A stretch of 40,874 nt of DNA from JANPEF01 sp031413115 (GTDB lineage Bacteria > Eisenbacteria > RBG-16-71-46 > DASYSL01): positions 1-40,874 of the forward strand of contig JANOEH010000111.1 in the NCBI GenBank assembly GCA_031413115.1, read 5' to 3'. The notes beneath the pieces were generated by a model. That model saw only the letters and a program-made list of their open reading frames with translations, made no database searches and was not told the DNA's origin. Shown here in pieces: positions 1 through 6,720 of this stretch. Made by a program: the position numbers and the translations under genes. Within the stretch, counting starts at the first letter, position 1. Every line of letters starts with the position of its first letter.

Positions 1-1502
1 GCCGTGGCCTCGCCGCCGTCGAGGCTCGCGCGCACCAGCGCGACGACCGTCCCTGCGCCGACGAGTGAGCCCGCGTCGACGAGCACTTCATCGACCCGGC
101 CGTCGTACGGCGCGACGATGGCGCGACGATCGACCGCGGCCAGCGTCGCGGGGATCTTCACCCGGTGCGGCAGTGGCACGAACAAGGCGCCGAGCGCGAG
201 GACGGCGACGCCCATCGCCGCGGCGACGTGGCGCTGCACGAGCCCGCCCTTCTCGAGCGCGAGGTAACGTGCGCCGCTGAACAACTTCTTCCACATGCCG
301 CGCGTCGCGTAGACGAACAGGAGGGCGAACATGGCGAAGCCAGCCTCGCGGAAGTTGCCGACGAGGATCTGGCGGACGAACAGCAGCATGATGATCGAAT
401 AGAACAGCGAGTAGGCCAGCGCGAGCGTGCCGTAGATCACGAACGCGCGGCGTTCGTGCCGGGTGATGCGCTCGAACTCGACGGGCAGGCGCAGGACGTG
501 GCGGCGGAAGCGATCGCCGAGGTACTTGAACGAGCGCTCGCGCAGCTCGGGGATGTCGAGCCAGCTCATGAGCACGAAGTAGCCGTCGAGCTTGATCAGC
601 GGGTTGTAGTTGAAGACCAGCCCGGTTGCGCCGGAGAACAGCATGACGCGAAAGGCCAGCTCGTGGAGGAGCAGATCCGGTGGGGTGCCGATCCAGACGA
701 ACGTCGCCGCCGTGAAGCACAGGATCTCGACGTAGCCGCCCGCCAGGGCGACGGCGGCGCGCTGCCAGCGGCTCGAGAAGAAGTAGATATCCGACGTGTC
801 GCAGAACATCGCGGGCATGAAGTACATGAGCATGAGGCCGAGCCGTTTCGGCTGCCCCCCGAAATGCTTGCACGCCAGACCGTGCCCGAACTCGTGGGCG
901 ACCACGATCAGGAACAGGATGATCCACAACAGGCTGATGCCGAGCCAACTCGAGTCCTGCAGTGTGAAGATCGTCTCCAGCCCGACGCTGAGCGCGTCCC
1001 GCTTGTCCCACAGCAGGCCGCAGGCGGCGAAGAAGGCGAGGACCGCGCCGATCACGAACCAGCGGTTGAACGCGATGCGCGCCACCGGGTACACGAAGTT
1101 GAAGGCGACCGTCGGGTCGAAGACGCCGAACTGGATGCTGAAGACGTTCTTCAGCGATTCGGGCGCGAACTTGCGGCGCGCCTCGCGGGCACGGGCGCGC
1201 TGCATCTCGTTCATGCTGAACGTCTCTTCGAGGAAGCCGCCGCGCTTCATCTCACCCACGCGCTCGTCGACCCACTCGAGCGGGAAGTCGTACTGCGGAT
1301 AGATCTGCCCAAGGGCGGCCGAGACGTCGCTCGGGCCGCGGTTGCCGTCGAGCAGCTCGCACAGCTCGTGGGTCAGCCGGTCGTGGCGGAAGTAGTAGTT
1401 GCGCATCGGGTCGTGGACCGTCCACGCCACTTCGCCCGACTCGAGGACGGGCCGCACCACGATGTCGCGCCGGAAGCGCGGGTACGGACGTTCGGCCGGC
1501 AT
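1..1502 (-). CDS. PqqD-like / M50 site-2-type protease / HlyD-like membrane protein (partial, C-terminus off the window)
   Basis: Starts at ATG 1502 and stays open to the left edge, so only the first 500 residues are visible. Residues about 10-95 resemble a PqqD-like winged-helix domain. After a first membrane segment (about 146-165) comes the zinc motif HEFGH (203-207) inside a hydrophobic helix, then the second M50 motif around N300-P301 to D306-G307. More membrane segments follow, and residues from about 440 resemble a biotinyl/lipoyl barrel of HlyD adaptors (APYDGRV, VLVDAGSLV). Proteins with this order are usually labelled M50 family or HlyD efflux protein; some belong to peptide export or modification systems. 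It lies 12 bp downstream of an RND-type adaptor gene on the same strand, so the two probably form one operon. Whether it cleaves a substrate or serves as an exporter scaffold cannot be decided here. Family assignment is firm, role is inferred. Confidence 0.88.
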   Translation of the reverse strand, partial: MPAERPYPRFRRDIVVRPVLESGEVAWTVHDPMRNYYFRHDRLTHELCELLDGNRGPSDVSAALGQIYPQYDFPLEWVDERVGEMKRGGFLEETFSMNEMQRARAREARRKFAPESLKNVFSIQFGVFDPTVAFNFVYPVARIAFNRWFVIGAVLAFFAACGLLWDKRDALSVGLETIFTLQDSSWLGISLLWIILFLIVVAHEFGHGLACKHFGGQPKRLGLMLMYFMPAMFCDTSDIYFFSSRWQRAAVALAGGYVEILCFTAATFVWIGTPPDLLLHELAFRVMLFSGATGLVFNYNPLIKLDGYFVLMSWLDIPELRERSFKYLGDRFRRHVLRLPVEFERITRHERRAFVIYGTLALAYSLFYSIIMLLFVRQILVGNFREAGFAMFALLFVYATRGMWKKLFSGARYLALEKGGLVQRHVAAAMGVAVLALGALFVPLPHRVKIPATLAAVDRRAIVAPYDGRVDEVLVDAGSLVGAGTVVALVRASLDGGEAT

Positions 1503-1514
1503 GGGTGTGCGGGC

Positions 1515-2606
1515 CTAGCGCGCCGCGTCGACGAGCCGGGCGGTGACCCGGCTGCCGGCGGCGGGAGCGGGCGCGCTGCCGGCAGCGACGAGGTCGCCGG
1601 GCACGAGACCGGCCAGGATCTCGTAGCCGTCGGGCCGGCTGGCGCCCAGTTCGACCGCGACGCGGTGCGCCTGCCCCCCGTCGACGCGCACCACGAACAA
1701 CTGGTCACCACTCCGTTCGAGGTGGGCGCCGAGCGGCAGGATCGCGCCACTCGCGATCGCGCGCCCCGCCGCCGCGCCGGCGGACCCGACGGCAGGGAAC
1801 TCGGCTCGCACGCTCGCGCCCGCCAGTCCCGGCGCCTTTGCGTTGGCCTCGATCTCCACGCGGAATCGCGCGGTGACCGGATCGATCACCGGGCTCACGC
1901 GACGCACGCGGCCCTCGACGGGATCGACGGCCGCCTCGGTCGCGACGAGCGACACCGGGTCGCCGGCCTTGATGCGGCCCTGCAGCGCAGCCGGAAGATA
2001 CAGATCAGCCTTCAGGCGCGAGGGCTCGGTCACGCGGAAGAGGATGTCCTGCGCCTTCACCGGACGGTGCACCTCGGCGCGCACCTGCCACACGATCCCG
2101 GCCACCGGCGCGCGCAGCGTGCGCCGCGCGAGGGCGAGCCGCGCCAGCTCGAGATCGGCCCGCGTCGCCTGCGCCTTGGCCCGCGACGCATCGAGGGTCT
2201 GCCGCGAAATCCACTCGCCCTGCGCGCCCTTCTCGGCCCGATCAAGCTCGGCCTGCGCCTGGGCGGCGAGGGCGCCGACGTAGTCGACCTCGAGCCTCTG
2301 CTCCTCGGCATCGAGCCGGGCGAGCGGCTGTCCGGCGGCGACGCGTTGCCCCTCGACGGCGAGAACGGTCCGCACGATCCCGTCGGAGCGGGCGATCACG
2401 GGCGCATCCACCGCAGGCTCGAGATAGGTGAGAAACGCATCCGCGCTCCCCAGCCCGGGCCGCACGGCGACCACATCGACGGCCGGGCTGCCTCCCGGAT
2501 CCGGGGCGGCCGCACCCTCCGGGCTACCCCGGGAACAGCCGGAAACCAGCACGAAGCTCAGCAGCAGGGCAAGCGGCACGGCATCAACACGATGCGGCTG
2601 CGGCAT
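1515..2606 (-). CDS. RND/HlyD-type periplasmic adaptor lipoprotein
   Basis: A 363-residue membrane fusion protein. The N-terminus has a hydrophobic stretch ending in LVSGC, a lipobox, so the mature protein should be lipid-anchored. It then shows the usual adaptor order: a lipoyl half-motif (ARSDGIVRTVLAVEGQRV), an alpha-helical hairpin rich in Ala, Gln and Arg, the second lipoyl half (LRAPVAGIV), and beta-barrel and membrane-proximal parts. The start at 2606 was chosen because it puts a short positively charged region directly before the lipoprotein signal; longer reading upstream adds low-complexity sequence. GAGG lies about 10 bases upstream. No RND pump or TolC gene is visible; the only partner is the downstream PqqD/M50/HlyD protein, which suggests a dedicated export assembly rather than a classical multidrug pump. 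Confidence 0.9.
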   Translation of the reverse strand: MPQPHRVDAVPLALLLSFVLVSGCSRGSPEGAAAPDPGGSPAVDVVAVRPGLGSADAFLTYLEPAVDAPVIARSDGIVRTVLAVEGQRVAAGQPLARLDAEEQRLEVDYVGALAAQAQAELDRAEKGAQGEWISRQTLDASRAKAQATRADLELARLALARRTLRAPVAGIVWQVRAEVHRPVKAQDILFRVTEPSRLKADLYLPAALQGRIKAGDPVSLVATEAAVDPVEGRVRRVSPVIDPVTARFRVEIEANAKAPGLAGASVRAEFPAVGSAGAAAGRAIASGAILPLGAHLERSGDQLFVVRVDGGQAHRVAVELGASRPDGYEILAGLVPGDLVAAGSAPAPAAGSRVTARLVDAAR

Positions 2607-2703
2607 CTCCGAACCTCGGGCAGGAGGAGGAATCACGGAATTAGCGTCGGGGCTGCTGTTCCATTCTGAAGTGCGGCCAGCCGGAACGAAGTGGTCGGCA
2701 GGC

Positions 2704-2732
2704 ATGGTGCCCCCGGCTCTGGAGGCTGTCAA
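2704..2732 (-). promoter_or_regulatory. candidate sigma70-type promoter of the adaptor/M50 operon
   Basis: Read on the minus strand, a perfect -35 TTGACA (2732-2727) is followed after 17 bp by CACCAT (2709-2704), which matches three of six consensus -10 bases. This would give a leader of roughly 90 nt before the adaptor start. The -35 is strong and the -10 weak. Confidence 0.35.
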
Positions 2733-2745
2733 GCGGTGCCCTGAG

Positions 2746-2846
2746 GATTGTGTGTGGCCGGTTGCTGGAAAGTCGGTTGTTGCGCGACAAAGGGTTACGC
2801 GGCGGGTCCCGGCGGATTTGGGATCTGAACCGCCCCACACACAATC
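2746..2846. repeat. 12-bp perfect inverted repeat with 77-bp spacing
   Basis: GATTGTGTGTGG at 2746-2757 is exactly complementary to CCACACACAATC at 2835-2846. The match stops on both sides. In a gap of this size a 12-bp match is not expected by chance (roughly a one-percent event by simple counting). It could be a pair of operator half-sites or the base of a long RNA hairpin. Confidence 0.6.
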
Positions 2847-2867
2847 GTGAGGGAACAAGGAAAGGGA

Positions 2868-2896
2868 TTGGCCCCGAGCCACGCGCCCGGGGCCAA
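2868..2896. other. GC-rich hairpin, possible minus-strand terminator or leader structure
   Basis: TTGGCCCC (2868-2875) pairs with GGGGCCAA (2889-2896) around a 13-nt loop. Read on the minus strand, the stem is followed by a moderately T-rich run (TCCCTTTCCTTGTT), so it could end a short minus-strand transcript starting near 3000. There is no T-run on the plus side. Confidence 0.4.
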
Positions 2897-3238
2897 CCTG
2901 GAGGTCCTGCGAGGATACCTTGCTGCGGAGTGGAGCGGGCGGAGGCGCCGGGGTCACGGGTGTCACGCGCTGAAGTAGCGCACTCCGCCACGCTCACAAC
3001 GTCCGACGCATCCAACGTCGGCACGCTATCCTTGGGTGCAGGGGTTGTGCCACACTGTGTCCAGCCTCGGTCACAACTGTTAAGTGATTGCTGGAAAATA
3101 ACTTGAAGCAACACCACGATTTCCGGGCACCCCCGTGCTTGCTCTGCCGGGACCCCCGAGGGTGCAATCCGCACGGCGCGAATGCCGCAACTTGCAGACG
3201 GACCGCCACGGGCGTGCCCCGTCGAGGAGAGAAATCCC

Positions 3239-3670
3239 ATGGATCTCAACGCCGGATTCGTCCAGCCGATGCGCGACGAGCTGACCCGCATCGGGTTCAC
3301 CGAACTGCGTACTCCCGCCGAGGTCGACGCCGCGCTGGGCGGAAAGACCGGCACCACGCTCGTGTTCGTCAACTCGGTCTGTGGTTGTGCCGCCGGCATG
3401 GCGCGGCCCGGGATCGCCCAGGCGCTGGCAGGTGCGGGCGTCCGACCAGATCGGCTGCTCACGGTGTTCGCGGGGCAGGATCGCGAGGCGACCGCGCGCG
3501 CACGCGAGCACTTCGCGGCGGCGGCGCCGTCGTCGCCGTCGATCGCCCTGCTGAAGGACGGCGAGCTCGTCGCGTTCGTGGCGCGCCACCAGATCGAGGG
3601 GAAGAACTCCGCGATGGTGGCCGAGCAGGTCGTCGCCGCGCTCGAGGAGCATTGCATTTCGACCGCCTAA
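3239..3670 (+). CDS. BrxA/BrxB family bacilliredoxin
   Basis: 143 residues, the usual length of the YphP/YqiW (DUF1094) family. The redox motif CGC is at C48-G49-C50 within NSVCGCAAGMARP, as in BrxA/BrxB, and a thioredoxin-like fold is expected. Family members remove bacillithiol from S-bacillithiolated proteins in the cytoplasm, though they also occur in species not known to make bacillithiol. The start at 3239 is set by GAGGAGA at 3224-3230, eight bases upstream; the reading frame extends to an ATG at 3182 but that adds an unlikely arginine-rich tail. It is monocistronic or first before the unknown gene at 3809. The CGC pair and length make the family call firm; the thiol substrate is unknown. 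Confidence 0.92.
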   Translation: MDLNAGFVQPMRDELTRIGFTELRTPAEVDAALGGKTGTTLVFVNSVCGCAAGMARPGIAQALAGAGVRPDRLLTVFAGQDREATARAREHFAAAAPSSPSIALLKDGELVAFVARHQIEGKNSAMVAEQVVAALEEHCISTA

Positions 3671-3786
3671 GGCGCGGTTGGAGTGATCTTGCGTTCTCCG
3701 GACGTCGGCGCCTTCAGTGGTGTGCGCGGCGCGCCGATGATGTCGGCGTCGGGCGGGCCCGGCGCGTTCCCCCCCGGGCGCGTCGT

Positions 3787-3808
3787 GGCTTCGCCCCCTG
3801 GAGAAGCC
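3787..3808 (+). promoter_or_regulatory. hairpin enclosing the ribosome-binding site of the 3809 gene
   Basis: GGCTTC (3787-3792) pairs with GAAGCC (3803-3808), which ends directly before the ATG. The Shine-Dalgarno bases GGAG (3800-3803) sit in the loop and on the edge of the stem. Six base pairs could slow initiation; this is inference. Confidence 0.35.
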
Positions 3809-4333
3809 ATGACCGAGACCAAGATCCGCAACTTCCCGCGCTCGCTGCCGCTCGCTCTCTCGGCGGTGGCGCGTCTGGTGCCCGGCTATCGTGGCTACGC
3901 CGCGAGAGAGGACCGGGGCGAGGAGGACCGGCGCCTGCGCACCCAGGTCGTTCGCTGCCTGCGCGACGCATCGCATGATCTCCATCGGACCGTGCGCGGC
4001 GCCCGCTTCGAGGCCACCGCGCCGGGACTTGCGCGACTGGGAGAGCTTTCGCTCCGCCTCGATGCCCTGATTGCCGACGTGGTCGAGGCCGCCGACGGCG
4101 CTCCCGGGTTCTTCGCTCCAGGCCGCGTCGACGAGCGGCGCCTCGAGCTGCTCTACCGGGCGGACATCGCGGTCGCCGAGGCGGTGCACGGGCTCGGTGC
4201 CGAGGTCGAAGCGTGGATCGCGCATCCCGATCTCGATCCGGCCGGCGGCGGCGCTTTTTCCGGGGTCGAGACCGCGCTCGATTTCGCCACGATGGCGTGG
4301 CGAGCCCGGCGGGAGATGCTCGACGGGGCGTGA
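3809..4333 (+). CDS. conserved protein of unknown function, soluble and helical
   Basis: 174 residues starting at ATG 3809, preceded by GGAGAAG; the frame opens earlier at 3683, but the extra part is Gly/Pro-rich and lacks a ribosome site. There is no signal peptide or clear membrane helix. Near the N-terminus it carries VPGYRGYAAREDRGEEDRRL, a pattern (GY-x-GY...ED/E-R-x-x-DR) that I recall in short uncharacterised proteins of several phyla, followed by amphipathic helices and a loop rich in Gly and Pro around PGFFAPG. No catalytic motif is evident. It lies between bacilliredoxin and PlsC on the same strand, with 54 bp before PlsC. I do not assign a function. Confidence 0.75.
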   Translation: MTETKIRNFPRSLPLALSAVARLVPGYRGYAAREDRGEEDRRLRTQVVRCLRDASHDLHRTVRGARFEATAPGLARLGELSLRLDALIADVVEAADGAPGFFAPGRVDERRLELLYRADIAVAEAVHGLGAEVEAWIAHPDLDPAGGGAFSGVETALDFATMAWRARREMLDGA

Positions 4334-4375
4334 GTTTTCGCGCGGGGCCGCGGCGGGTCAGCCCAACGGTTCTGC

Positions 4376-4381
4376 TACATT
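4376..4381 (+). promoter_or_regulatory. candidate -10 element giving a leaderless plsC-like transcript
   Basis: TACATT ends six bases before the ATG at 4388 and there is no Shine-Dalgarno sequence in between or just upstream. A TAnnnT box at this distance is the arrangement of leaderless mRNAs. No good -35 is visible. Confidence 0.3.
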
Positions 4382-4387
4382 CCCGCC

Positions 4388-5167
4388 ATGTCCTTCGTCC
4401 ATCGAGCCGCCTCGGGCATCGCCTGGGGCCTGGCGCTCCTCGGCCTGTTCAGCGTCATCCTCATCATGTTCCTCGTGCGCCCGTTCCTCGATCGCGGCGA
4501 TCCCGATCGGCGGCGCATGGGGCGCTGGTTGCACGGTTTCGGCGTGACCATCCTCCGACTGCAGCCCTTCGTCCGCGTGCACTTCGACGTTCGCACCACC
4601 GCTCCTTACAGCGAGCCCTGCGTGGTGGTGGCCAACCACGAGTCCGACTGCGACGTGTACGCCAGCAGCTGGCTCGCGACCCTCGGCTGGAACATGAAGT
4701 ACCTGTCGAAGAAGTCACTCTTCGACGTGCCGGTCTTCGGCCCCGGGATGAAGCTTGTGGGGGACATCTCGGTCATCCGCGGGGATCGTCGCAGCCGGCT
4801 CGAGGCGTTCGAGCGCTGTCGCTGGTGGCTGGCGAAGGGGATGCCGGTGCTGTTCTTTCCGGAGGGAACACGCTCCCGCACCGGGGAGCTGGCGCGCTTC
4901 AAGGACGGCGCCTTCCGCCTCGCCATCGAGGCCGGCGCGCCGATCCGGCCGGTGGTGTTCGCCGGAACGCGCGACGCGCTCCCGCCCGGTGAGTCCCTCT
5001 TCCGCCCCGCGCACATCGGCATTCGCGTTCTCGACCCGATTCCCGTGGCGGGGTTGACGGTCGACGACGCCGGCGAGCTCGCCGCGCGCGTGCAGGCGCT
5101 GGTGCTTGCCGAGCGCGACGAGATGCGTCGCGCGCTCGGCAACTCACCCGCCGCCGATCACTCCTGA
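4388..5167 (+). CDS. plsC: 1-acyl-sn-glycerol-3-phosphate acyltransferase (PlsC/LPLAT family)
   Basis: 259 residues. An N-terminal hydrophobic segment (about 10-34) anchors it to the inner membrane. Acyltransferase motif I is NHESDCD with H84 and D89 in the H-x4-D spacing, and motif III is FPEGTRSR at 157-164, which binds the glycerol-phosphate group; KDGAF follows. It transfers an acyl chain to lysophosphatidate to make phosphatidate for phospholipids. The subclass with NHESDCD followed by KKSLFDVPVFG also covers other lysophospholipid acyltransferases, so the substrate is inferred. The gene has no visible ribosome-binding site. Its last 10 bp overlap the tail of the convergent membrane-protein gene. 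Confidence 0.92.
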   Translation: MSFVHRAASGIAWGLALLGLFSVILIMFLVRPFLDRGDPDRRRMGRWLHGFGVTILRLQPFVRVHFDVRTTAPYSEPCVVVANHESDCDVYASSWLATLGWNMKYLSKKSLFDVPVFGPGMKLVGDISVIRGDRRSRLEAFERCRWWLAKGMPVLFFPEGTRSRTGELARFKDGAFRLAIEAGAPIRPVVFAGTRDALPPGESLFRPAHIGIRVLDPIPVAGLTVDDAGELAARVQALVLAERDEMRRALGNSPAADHS

Positions 5168-5688
5168 TCGGTCCAGATCCGGTTTATGTTGGACAGGGCG
5201 GTCGGGTGGCGGCGGAGCAGGTAGACCGACATGCCCGCCGCGGCGATCAGGTTCGCCACCGTGATCGTCCACAGGCCCAGCGTGCCCAGGATGGCGCGGC
5301 CGATCGTGAACGCGAAGACGAAGAAGGCGGTCTGGTAGATCACGAACAGGAACAGGATCGCCACGCCCACCGTCGGGAAGCGCTCGAACTGCACCGCGAG
5401 CCACGACGTGATGAAGCCGGCGCCGAGGAAGGCGAGGAAGTGGACCGCGGTGTACCACGCCACCAGCTCGGGCTGGATGGGCACGACGGTCGGGTCGGTC
5501 GCGCCACGGAACAGCACGGCGCCGAGCATCGACGGGGTGTAGAAGGGCCGCTGGGCGAGCAGGTCGAGGACCAGGTACCAGGCGGCGACGAGGCCGGCGC
5601 CGATCATTCCGGCGAAGAACCCGTCCTCGAGGACCTGCGTCGTGACGGAGCGAGGGGCCGACGCGGCGGCCGGTTCTGCGGTGGACAT
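5158..5688 (-). CDS. four-helix integral membrane protein, unknown function
   Basis: 176 residues with four likely transmembrane segments (about 24-48, 77-100, 104-130 and 133-158 of the chain) and short loops. The N-terminus is Ala/Ser-rich and cytoplasmic, and the C-terminus is hydrophilic and ends in IWTDQE. GGAGGTG lies at proper distance upstream of ATG 5688. The protein has no recognised catalytic motif; similar small membrane proteins are common and uncharacterised. It converges on and overlaps the plsC tail by 10 bp and is divergent from the CPBP protease gene, with 144 bp for both promoters. Confidence 0.82.
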   Translation of the reverse strand: MSTAEPAAASAPRSVTTQVLEDGFFAGMIGAGLVAAWYLVLDLLAQRPFYTPSMLGAVLFRGATDPTVVPIQPELVAWYTAVHFLAFLGAGFITSWLAVQFERFPTVGVAILFLFVIYQTAFFVFAFTIGRAILGTLGLWTITVANLIAAAGMSVYLLRRHPTALSNINRIWTDQE

Positions 5689-5832
5689 GTCGGCACCTCC
5701 AGGGCTCGGCCGGCCCGGGAACGGACCGGCGCGGTCGACAGCGAGTGCGGCTATCCTAGCAGAGGGCTCCTTTCGGGCGGATGGGTCGCCCGGTAACGTC
5801 CTGCGGCATCGACTCTTCCGGAGAACCGAACC

Positions 5833-6711
5833 GTGCCCCAGACGAGCCGTCCCGCCGCCGAAGCTGCGGATCCCACCGACCCCCGGGACCCCGCGCAGTC
5901 CACGCCTCGACCACCCGTTGGTGTCGTCTACGTCGCGACGGCGGGGCTCCTCGTCGGGCTGGTCCTGCTCGGCGCGTCGGTCACGGTCGAGCTGATCCAG
6001 GCGGTGGGCCCGGATCCTCTCCGCGGATTCCTCTGTGCGGCCGGGGTCGCGGTCCTGTGGATCAGCCTGGTCACGCTCGTGGTCGCGGGGCTCTCGCCGG
6101 TGCCGTCGGCCGCGCGCCTGGGACTCGCGCGCGCGCGGCTGTCGCGCCGCGGTTGGTGGGCCGCGATCCTCGGCGGGCTGGCCCTCAGCCAGGCGGCCGA
6201 TCTTGCGCTGCAGCTCTCGGGCGCCGGACGCGGACCGGCGCTCGGCTTCATGATCGAGGCGCTAAGCGGGGCCCACGGTCGCGGGCTCGCGCTCGCCCTC
6301 CTGATCGTCGGCGTGGGAGCGGGCACGGTCGAGGAGCTGTTCTTCCGCGGGTTCGCGCAGCGCCGCCTCGTGGCGCGCTACGGTGCTCCGCTCGGCATCG
6401 CAATCGCCGCGGCACTCTTCGCGCTGGCGCACGGGGATCCGCGGCACGCGGCATTCGCGTTTTCCTTCGGCGTCTTCGTCGGGGCCGTGGCCCGGTGGAG
6501 CGACAGCACGGCCCCGGCCATCGCCATGCACGTGGTCAACAACACGGTCTCCGTGCTCAGCATCGCCGCGGGCTTCGCCGGGCTCGAGACGCCCGTGCCG
6601 CGCGTCGTGCTGGCGCTCACGGGCCTGGTCCTGGCCGCCGTCGCGGTCGCGAGCCTGCGCGTGGTCAGGCGCGAGGCCGCGGAGTGGACGCCGCCGACGG
6701 GCCTCGGGTAG
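5833..6711 (+). CDS. CPBP (Abi/Rce1-type) intramembrane metalloprotease
   Basis: 292 residues starting at GTG 5833 with GGAGA (5820-5824) eight bases upstream. After a disordered Pro/Ala-rich N-terminus it has about eight membrane segments. The family motifs are present: EELFFR at 167-172 (the catalytic EExxxR), a histidine at H200 in ALFALAHGD, and HVVNN at 233-237 (HxxxN). These residues form the active site of CAAX-prenyl protease/bacteriocin-processing enzymes. Substrates of bacterial members are mostly unknown; roles range from bacteriocin self-immunity to membrane protein processing. It is first in a plus-strand run with NhaA (9 bp gap) and RpiA, so co-transcription is likely. Confidence 0.9.
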   Translation: MPQTSRPAAEAADPTDPRDPAQSTPRPPVGVVYVATAGLLVGLVLLGASVTVELIQAVGPDPLRGFLCAAGVAVLWISLVTLVVAGLSPVPSAARLGLARARLSRRGWWAAILGGLALSQAADLALQLSGAGRGPALGFMIEALSGAHGRGLALALLIVGVGAGTVEELFFRGFAQRRLVARYGAPLGIAIAAALFALAHGDPRHAAFAFSFGVFVGAVARWSDSTAPAIAMHVVNNTVSVLSIAAGFAGLETPVPRVVLALTGLVLAAVAVASLRVVRREAAEWTPPTGLG

Positions 6712-6720
6712 GTTCGCTCC

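Larger units (their letters stand above)
2607..3238. other. 632-bp divergent intergenic region with inverted repeat and hairpin
   Basis: No convincing protein gene was found between the adaptor gene (minus) and the bacilliredoxin gene (plus). The stretch holds a candidate minus-strand promoter (2704-2732), a perfect 12-bp inverted repeat 77 bp apart (2746-2757 and 2835-2846), a GC-rich hairpin (2868-2896), and a comparatively A/T-rich segment at about 3065-3120. It is long for this compact genome, so a leader RNA, a small RNA or operators are possible. Confidence 0.6.

Noticed and set aside
165..2669. 834-codon open frame on the plus strand opposite the adaptor and M50 genes
   Set aside because: It is rich in Arg, Asp, Gln and His with no recognisable motif, and is the antisense of two clear genes. 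High-GC DNA produces such frames.
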